This document shows positions 61,064 to 64,000 of a stretch of DNA of 64,000 nucleotides, one piece after another. A model generated the notes under the pieces. The model had not been told where the DNA came from, ran no database searches, and saw only the letters and a program-made list of their open reading frames with translations. A program made the translations under genes and the position numbers. The stretch is taken from the NCBI GenBank assembly GCA_016584495.1, contig WAID01000013.1, positions 310,001 through 374,000 on the forward strand, written 5' to 3'. Positions within the stretch are counted from its first letter, which is position 1. Every line of letters begins with the position of its first letter. The DNA is from Celoporthe dispersa (taxonomy: Eukaryota > Ascomycota > Sordariomycetes > Diaporthales > Cryphonectriaceae).

Positions 61064-62266
61064 CTACAGGGTCTTCTCAGACGCCTCGACATCAGCAAGA
61101 TACTGCGCCCGCAGCCTCTCCCACTCCCCATCCGCCAGCCTCCCCTTGAGCGGTAGCCTGCCGCCCTCCAAGTTGCCCATGCCGGTCACGCGGTAGACGG
61201 CCTCTCTGATGCCGACGATGCCCGTCTTGCCGATGTACTCCTCGGCCTTGCTGACCACGTACTGCAGCCTCTGCACCTCCTCCAGCGCCTCAGGCTGGAC
61301 GGGTCTCTTCTCGGCCAGGTTCATGAGCCTGACGACCGTCTTTGGGTAGATGGCGGAGAGGCCGTCGATGACACCTGCTGCTCCGAAGAGGACGATGGGG
61401 CCGAGCTGCTGGCCGAACCCACTGTAGACCCTGAACTTGTTGTGGTCGATTGCTGGGTCTAGAGAGACCTGGACGTGGTGAGATACGTTGCCATGGGACC
61501 TGCACGGGGGTTGTCAGTAGTGATCCTCCCGGACAAGGGCTGTCCAGCATGCAAGGAAAAAGAAGAAAGAATAAAGAAAGAAAAAAGAAGGAAGAAATAA
61601 TAAAAGTCCAGGCTTTCTTACATCTTGCACCCAACAATGTTGGGGTGCTGCGCCAGGGCCCTGTACGTCTCAGGTGCGACCACGACATTGTTTGTGACCC
61701 CAGGATAGTTGTAACTGTGAAGATTCTCCCGTTTAGTCTTTGCCTGGCCCGAGGAGGTGGGCAAAAGGTGGTGGTGGGTGGTGGCTCGTTGACCGCCAGC
61801 TCACTCACATGAGGATAGGAATGGGGCTGTTATCCGCAATCACCGTGTACCATTCCTGAATGTTGGCCTGGTTACCAGCCGTGCCAAAGTAACCGGGAAC
61901 CAGCACCAGTCCCCACTGTGCGCCTGCTTTCGCATAGTCATGCAGCCACTCCAGCGTCTCGTCGATGCCGTTGGTCAGCACGCCCGCCATGATGGGGTAG
62001 TCTGCGAACCCGGCATCGTCGAGTCCCTTCCTGCAGCCCGCCACGAGGTCGGAGCGCTCCTGTCTGTTGAGGTGGACAGCCTCGCCGGTCGAGCCGAGCA
62101 GGACTAGCCCTCGGATGCCGCTCTTGGCCAGGAAGATGGAGTGCTGGGCCTGCGTCTCGATGTCGACCTTGGCTTGCAGTCCCGAGGATGCGGAGGCCGG
62201 GTGAAGGAAGGTCGGGACGGGGACGTAAACGCCGGTGGGCGGGCTGCGTACTGATCCTGGCGACAT
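61064..62266 (-). CDS. lga1: 2-keto-3-deoxy-L-galactonate aldolase-like (DHDPS family)
   Basis: Three exons, 62266-61809, 61714-61622 and 61499-61064, give 328 residues in frame. The frame extends upstream, but MSPGSVRSPPTGVYVPVPTF is the natural start. The family is dihydrodipicolinate synthase/N-acetylneuraminate lyase (class I aldolase, TIM barrel). Visible motifs are GLVLLGSTGEAVHLNRQERS, IPILIYNYPGVTNNVVV (catalytic Tyr), the Schiff-base Lys in NIVGCKMSHGNVSHHVQVSL and GFGQQLGPIVLFGAAGVIDG. I recall this combination from the fungal D-galacturonate pathway enzyme (Lga1/GaaC), which splits 2-keto-3-deoxy-L-galactonate to pyruvate and L-glyceraldehyde in the cytosol. Other fungal DHDPS-like aldolases are possible. 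It is divergent from an aldo/keto reductase, which fits the next step, L-glyceraldehyde reduction. Confidence 0.8.
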
Positions 62267-62973
62267 TGTGTGGGCTGGCTCTGGTGTGTTTCTCCTGTCT
62301 AAACGTTTGGGTTTTGAAATGAGAGAAGGAAGAAGAAGGATAACCAAAGGGAAAGAAGAAGAAGAAGAAGAAGAAAAAAACTAGAGGCACGGGAATAAGC
62401 CAAAGCAAGGTACACTGCTCGCCGGCGTCGTCGAGTGATCGAGTATGTGTAGAGCTGTGTGTGTGTGTGTGCCTACGATGATCCTCGACTGAATCGTATC
62501 GTGGAGCCGTGCTCGGGGCCTTCTAAGCCGAAAGGGCCCCAAAAAGCGTACCCCCGCAGGGCCGTAGGCTGTCCAGCTATCGTGCCCAAAGGTTTACCAA
62601 GGTTAAAGCGCCCCCCGACTTCGGTGGCTCAAGTCTCGACAGGACCTAAACAGATCCGGTCCTGCGTTGGCCCGGGGTGTGTGTGTGTAAGTCCCGTAAG
62701 AGAAAGACAATTCATTCCCGGAGGGAAGACCCACTCTTTGTATCCATTCAGTGACGATGATGTGATCTCCTCACCTGCTCACGTGTGTATGGTGGTTTCA
62801 GGAAGAGGAGAAGCCGTCAGGAAACCTTGTTGACATGAAAATAATGATGAAAAAGTAAAATAAAATAACCAAAATCGCCAGATCTGTGGGACAAAACAAG
62901 AATAGAACACTCAATCATATTTACCGATCAGACCACTTCTTCTATTTCTATTTTCTTTTCTCTTTTTTCAAAG
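62267..62973. promoter_or_regulatory. Shared divergent promoter region, aldolase / aldo-keto reductase
   Basis: About 700 bases separate two divergent start codons. It holds a GAA repeat (62354-62375), a GT run near 62457-62470, a CCCCGC that could serve as a CreA-type site near 62555, and a pyrimidine tract just before the reductase ATG. I did not find an exact CCNCCAA element as described for the galacturonate regulator GaaR. A shared regulator is inferred only from gene arrangement. Confidence 0.45.
62354..62375. repeat. (GAA)n trinucleotide repeat
   Basis: About seven GAA units just upstream of the aldolase start. Confidence 0.9.
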
Positions 62974-64000
62974 ATGCCCCTCGCACAGACGTTCAGGTTC
63001 AACAACGGGCTGGAGATCCCGGCTGTGGGACTCGGGACTTGGGTAAGTACGCAGGGCTGGTCGACTCATCACTGACTGGTTGGATGCAGCAGCCGCTGAC
63101 GGCGTGCTTATTTCGTTAGCAATCCAAGCCGAACGAGGTCAAGGAGGCCGTCCAGGTGGCGCTCAAGTCTGGCTACACCCACATCGACGCTGCTGCGGTG
63201 TACAACAACGAGAAGGAGGTTGGTGATGGTATCAAGGCATCCGGTGTCGACCGAAAGAACATATTCGTCAGTACCAGCCCTTTTCTGATCATTGCCAATG
63301 ACGAGGACGGTCGCTGACAGGAGCCGCTGGAAATGCGAATGAATAGTTGACTGGCAAGTTATGGAACACCCACCACAAGGCCGAAGATGTCGAGAAGGCA
63401 GTTGACGCGAGCCTCGCGGACCTCCAGACTGACTACCTCGACCTCTATCTCGTATGTGGTCACACCTTTTTTTTTAAAAAAAAAAAGAAATTGAGCCCTT
63501 CTATAGCGTCTCCCCACCACCACTGACATAAGAATAGATTCACTGGCCCGTCGCCTTCCGCAAGATCAACGAGACGGAGCGCTTCCCTATCAACGAGGAG
63601 ACCTACGGCATGGACATCGCCGATGTGCCCCTCCTCGAGACCTGGAAGGCCATGGAGGCCCTCGTCAAGAAGGGCAAGCTCAGGACCATCGGTGTCTCCA
63701 ACTTCTCGGCCGCCAGGATCGAGGAGATCTGGGACGCGGCCGAGATCAAGCCCGCCGCGAACCAGGTCGAGCTGCACCCTTACTTTGCCCAGCCGGATCT
63801 TGTCAAGTACTGCCACAAAAAGGTAGATCAAAATTTCCAGCCTTCGATGATGGTCAAGCGGGAGGTCTGCTGATACGTTCATTGAGTAGGGCATTGTCGT
63901 GCAGGCGTACAGTCCTCTGGGCAACAACATCTATGGCCTCCCGATGTGAGCGCTCAAGTGACTACAGATTGGAGAACCTTCAACGGTGTGAACTAACCAC
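62974..64000 (+). CDS. Aldo/keto reductase, partial (runs off window end)
   Basis: Exons 62974-63042, 63120-63266, 63347-63451, 63538-63822 and 63890-63945 are in frame; the next intron opens with GTGAGC at 63946 and the rest lies outside. The start is MPLAQTFRFNNGLEIPAVGL. The catalytic tetrad is visible: Asp and Tyr in HIDAAAVYNNEKEVGDG, Lys in LTGKLWNTHHK and His in LYLIHWPVAF. GVSNFSAARIEEI and NQVELHPYFAQPDLVKY are classic family motifs. It is an NADP(H)-dependent aldehyde or sugar reductase of the cytosol. Next to the aldolase it may act as an L-glyceraldehyde reductase (GaaD/LarA or Gld1-like role), but the sequence alone does not fix the substrate. Four of five visible exon junctions fall between codons. 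Confidence 0.9.

Noticed and set aside
1..64000. CRISPR array, bacterial operon signals or prophage
   Set aside because: The window is clearly fungal nuclear DNA; the only tandem repeats are microsatellites without spacers.

Overview
The window is nuclear DNA from a filamentous ascomycete (Pezizomycotina, probably a Sordariomycete; the class is an inference). The genes carry several short introns with GTRNGT and YAG borders. The protein families are typical of mould fungi: a CFEM/Pth11-type receptor, LaeA-like methyltransferases, a fungal rhodopsin-domain protein, an LCCL membrane protein, a CBM1-GH5 mannanase and NmrA-like oxidoreductases. Gene density is low, with long non-coding stretches full of microsatellites and homopolymers. 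No tRNA, CRISPR array or intact transposon was found.

Layout. 1-19 kb is gene-poor: a four-TM MARVEL-like protein (3.3-4.3 kb), a conserved tyrosine-rich cytosolic protein (7.6-8.8 kb), then about 10 kb holding only a decayed short-chain dehydrogenase (15.3-16.1 kb). 19-27 kb has an NmrA-like oxidoreductase, a LaeA-like methyltransferase rebuilt from eight exons, and a rhodopsin-domain membrane protein. 31.6-33.2 kb is a broken GMC oxidoreductase. 35.9-47.4 kb has a second methyltransferase, a homogentisate 1,2-dioxygenase-like gene, a DUF6699-like protein, an NmrA/SDR oxidoreductase and a five-exon CFEM-Pth11 receptor. 49.5-51.5 kb is an LCCL membrane protein, 52.4-53.7 kb an unrecognised decayed coding block, 54.9-56.6 kb a secreted CBM1-GH5 mannanase, and 57.1-59.7 kb one 772-residue fungal ubiquitin-like-domain protein. 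61-64 kb holds a divergent pair, a 2-keto-3-deoxy-L-galactonate aldolase-like gene and an aldo/keto reductase cut by the window edge; together they suggest D-galacturonate (pectin) catabolism.

Two themes stand out. Several otherwise well-conserved genes (MARVEL-like, HGO-like, LCCL, and the mannanase start) are each out of frame by one base at a short G/C run, which looks more like base-calling error than gene loss. By contrast the SDR and GMC copies carry nonsense codons plus deletions and are true relics. The exon models were built by hand from splice signals, phase and family alignment from memory; no search was run.
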